Shown here piece after piece: positions 7,017-8,481 of a DNA stretch of 8,481 bases. Where the stretch lies: the NCBI GenBank assembly GCA_001917735.1, contig MNEO01000036.1:1-8481 (forward strand), given 5' to 3'. A program made the position numbers and the translations under genes. Source of the stretch: Chloroflexi bacterium 13_1_40CM_68_21 (GTDB lineage Bacteria > Chloroflexota > Limnocylindria > P2-11E). Positions within the stretch are counted from its first letter, which is position 1. Every line of letters starts with the position of its first letter. Under the pieces are notes generated by a model. That model had not been told where the DNA came from, made no database searches, and was given only the letters and a program-made list of their open reading frames with translations.

Positions 7017-7751
7017 ATGGGTGCGACGGCTGATCCACGCCGCCTGCTTTGGGACGCCTGCTACAACGTCCGCGATCTAGGCGGTTTCACCACCGTCGAT
7101 GGGCGCACGACCTGCTGGCGGGCCATGGTCCGTTCCGACAACATCTGCCGCCTCACGCGGCACGGACGTCAAGCCCTTGTGCGGTACGGGGTCCGCACGG
7201 TCGTCGATCTGCGGTCGACCGACGAGCTTTTGCTGGAGACCGATCCGTTCTCGCGCGGCGACATGGACGAGGTCGCCTACATCAACGCGCCGCTGATGAC
7301 TGACGAATTCTTGTCCTTGTATTCGACGGGTCTCGATCAACTGTTCGAGATGGTTCTCCTTGATCTGTGCCGCGATGCGGTGGCCTTCTTGTTCACCGCT
7401 ATCGCTGTCGCCCCTGAAGGCGGAGTCCTCGTCTACTGCCACGCCGGGAAGGAACGAACTGGGATCGCGTCGGCGCTTCTCCTCGCCCTCGCCGGCGTTC
7501 CGAGGGAGGTCATAGCCGACGAGTACGCGAAAAGCGACGAATACCTCGAGCCTCTATACGCCGCGTGGATCGCGGCTCGGTCGGCCGAAGATCGGAACGC
7601 GATGGCGAAGAGCCTCCGCCTTTCACCCGCTCGTATGGTCACCACCCTCAACTACCTCGACGAGCGGTACGGCGGGGCAGCCGAGTACCTCCGCTCGACA
7701 GGCATAGACGAACGCGACATCACCCGCGTTCGCAGCCGCCTCGTGAACTAG
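7017..7751 (+). CDS. MptpB-like tyrosine/dual-specificity (possibly lipid) phosphatase
   Basis: This 244-residue cytoplasmic protein belongs to the Y_phosphatase3 family, related to Mycobacterium tuberculosis MptpB. The family's N-terminal signature is present as YNVRDLGGF (16-24), followed by WRAMVRSDNICRLT (34-47) and VVDLRS (62-67). The catalytic P-loop is CHAGKERTG with nucleophile C141 and arginine R147 (C-x5-R), followed by the hydrophobic helix IASALLLALAGVP. The lysine inside the loop (K145) is the feature linked to phosphoinositide as well as phosphotyrosine hydrolysis in MptpB relatives. Two departures are visible: Y140 replaces the usual His before the cysteine, and E146 replaces the common Asp. 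The C-terminus (RMVTTLNYLDERYGGAAEYL) is normal for the family. The start at ATG 7017 has a GGGAGG ribosome site. Its stop overlaps the start of the P-loop gene. It is divergent from dgt. The natural substrate is unknown. Confidence 0.9.
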   Translation: MGATADPRRLLWDACYNVRDLGGFTTVDGRTTCWRAMVRSDNICRLTRHGRQALVRYGVRTVVDLRSTDELLLETDPFSRGDMDEVAYINAPLMTDEFLSLYSTGLDQLFEMVLLDLCRDAVAFLFTAIAVAPEGGVLVYCHAGKERTGIASALLLALAGVPREVIADEYAKSDEYLEPLYAAWIAARSAEDRNAMAKSLRLSPARMVTTLNYLDERYGGAAEYLRSTGIDERDITRVRSRLVN

Positions 7752-8386
7752 TGGACCTGCGCGCCCGCCTGCGGAACGTTCTCTGGATCGGCGGCGGGAC
7801 CGGCGCGGGCAAGTCATCTGTCGCTATCGTGCTCGCCGAGCGCCACGGACTCACGCGATACAACTACGACTGGCACGACGCCCGTGACCACACGGAGCGG
7901 ACTCACGCGGACCGCCACCCGCACCGAGCCGCGTTCCTCGCGATGACGCTCGATGAGCGCTGGCTCCTGCGGGCTCCGCGCGAGATTGCGGATGAAACGA
8001 TCGACATGTTCGGCGAACGCTTCGAAATGGTCATAGAGGACCTTCTCGCGATGCCGGAATATCCTCCCGTGATCGCGGACGGCTTCGGGTTGCTGCCCGA
8101 GCTCGTGTGTCCGATCATCGAGAGTCCCCGTCAGGCGATGTTTCTTCTTCCGACGCCAGCGTTCCGCATGGTCGCGCTCGAGCGGCGAGGCTGGGGATCG
8201 GTCGAAGAGACCAGCGATCCGGGCCGCGCCCGGGAAAACCGACTCGCGCGCGACGCGCTCTTGACCGACCACATCCGCGGGCGCGCGGCCGCACTCGGCT
8301 TGGCGGCTATCGACCTCGACGGTTCGCGGTCGTTGGCCGACGTCGCTGGTACGGTCGAACAACACTTCGCACCGGGCATGCCGTGA
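7751..8386 (+). CDS. P-loop kinase-like NTPase of unknown function
   Basis: This protein has 211 residues when started at the GTG 7751-7753, which shares its first G with the phosphatase stop (TAGTG). An upstream ATG at 7565 in the same frame lies within the phosphatase gene and is not credible. A Walker A loop occurs at 15-22 (LWIGGGTGAGKSSVA). PVIADGF (106-112) sits where small kinases have their second acidic motif, and a basic R/E-rich segment (about 144-178) could be a lid. Other stretches that look family-specific are LDERW (67-71), VIEDLL (94-99) and FLLPTPAFR (131-139), which I associate with actinobacterial proteins annotated only as AAA or hypothetical. There is no membrane segment or signal peptide. 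The fold suggests nucleotide-dependent phosphorylation of a small molecule. It is not recognisably shikimate, adenylate or zeta-toxin kinase. Tight linkage to the phosphatase suggests a related job. Confidence 0.82.
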   Translation: MDLRARLRNVLWIGGGTGAGKSSVAIVLAERHGLTRYNYDWHDARDHTERTHADRHPHRAAFLAMTLDERWLLRAPREIADETIDMFGERFEMVIEDLLAMPEYPPVIADGFGLLPELVCPIIESPRQAMFLLPTPAFRMVALERRGWGSVEETSDPGRARENRLARDALLTDHIRGRAAALGLAAIDLDGSRSLADVAGTVEQHFAPGMP

Positions 8387-8400
8387 GGGTCTCTCGGCTT

Positions 8401-8423
8401 TACACCTGACGGCTCCCGGTGTA
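8401..8423 (+). repeat. Small inverted repeat after the P-loop gene
   Basis: TACACC (8401-8406) and GGTGTA (8418-8423) pair across 11 bases, starting 14 bases after the P-loop stop. A GCGCCGGCGC palindrome follows at 8429-8438. No U-tract follows, so termination is doubtful; it may be a weak terminator, an RNA stem or chance. Confidence 0.3.
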
Positions 8424-8457
8424 TGCCAGCGCCGGCGCGAGCCAGGGGAGCTGTGCG

Positions 8458-8481
8458 GTGGAACGTTCTCTGTTCGAGAGG
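8458..8481 (+). CDS. Probable first codons of the next gene, cut by the window edge
   Basis: A GTG at 8458 is preceded at 7 bases by AGGGGAG (8444-8450), a good ribosome site, and stays open to the window end (MERSLFER). Eight residues are too few to identify a family. An ATG at 8423, in a different frame, is also open to the edge but lacks a ribosome site. The gap from the P-loop stop is 71 bases. Confidence 0.4.

Noticed and set aside
6881..7018. A 46-residue N-terminal extension of dgt beginning at 7018
   Set aside because: It would overlap the start of the divergent phosphatase gene, fills the control region, and has no similarity to the dGTPase family.
7565..7750. A longer P-loop protein starting at the ATG 7565
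   Set aside because: The extra 62 residues lie entirely inside the phosphatase coding region in another frame and look like arginine-rich shadow sequence.
7017..8386. Reading the phosphatase/P-loop pair as a toxin-antitoxin module of the zeta type
   Set aside because: The P-loop protein lacks recognisable zeta-toxin motifs beyond Walker A, and the partner is an enzyme rather than a small antitoxin.
8401..8423. The TACACC/GGTGTA dyad as a strong intrinsic terminator
   Set aside because: The stem is only six pairs, the loop is eleven bases, and no U-tract follows.

Overview
The window is high-GC bacterial chromosome, densely packed with genes and without any gap over about 140 bases. The housekeeping genes look most like those of high-GC Gram-positive or Chloroflexota-type soil and water bacteria: a short-linker dGTPase of the Firmicutes/Actinomycetota/Chloroflexota kind, a dgt-dnaG-rpoD gene order, and secreted PD40 beta-propeller proteins. 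I cannot fix the phylum from this sequence alone. No mobile element, tRNA, rRNA or CRISPR array is visible.

Layout. (1) Bases 1-1843, plus strand: two tandem, related, secreted five-bladed beta-propeller proteins. The first lacks its N-terminus at the window edge; the second is complete, with a Sec signal peptide. (2) Bases 1847-1876: a perfect palindrome serving as terminator between converging genes. (3) Bases 1882-6880, minus strand: a tight four-gene cluster read dgt -> single-domain response regulator -> dnaG -> rpoD. This is a version of the macromolecular-synthesis operon, linking dNTP control, replication primer synthesis and the primary sigma factor. The stand-alone CheY-like receiver inside it is its unexpected member. 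(4) Bases 6881-7016: a 136-base divergent control region rich in inverted repeats. (5) Bases 7017-8386, plus strand: an MptpB-like tyrosine/lipid phosphatase whose stop codon overlaps the GTG start of a P-loop kinase-like protein of unknown function. (6) Bases 8387-8481: a small dyad, and probably the first codons of the next gene.

How the genes relate. Dgt, DnaG and RpoD are core information-processing proteins, and their near-zero spacing argues for one transcript. The receiver could let a phosphorelay act on that operon's products, but no histidine kinase or output domain is present here, so this is inference. The phosphatase and P-loop pair looks translationally coupled and may act on a shared phosphorylated substrate. 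The most novel candidates are the receiver within the dgt-dnaG-rpoD cluster, the phosphatase/P-loop pair with its unusual active-site loop, and the enlarged insert in the primary sigma factor. I do not see clear proof of a wholly new system.
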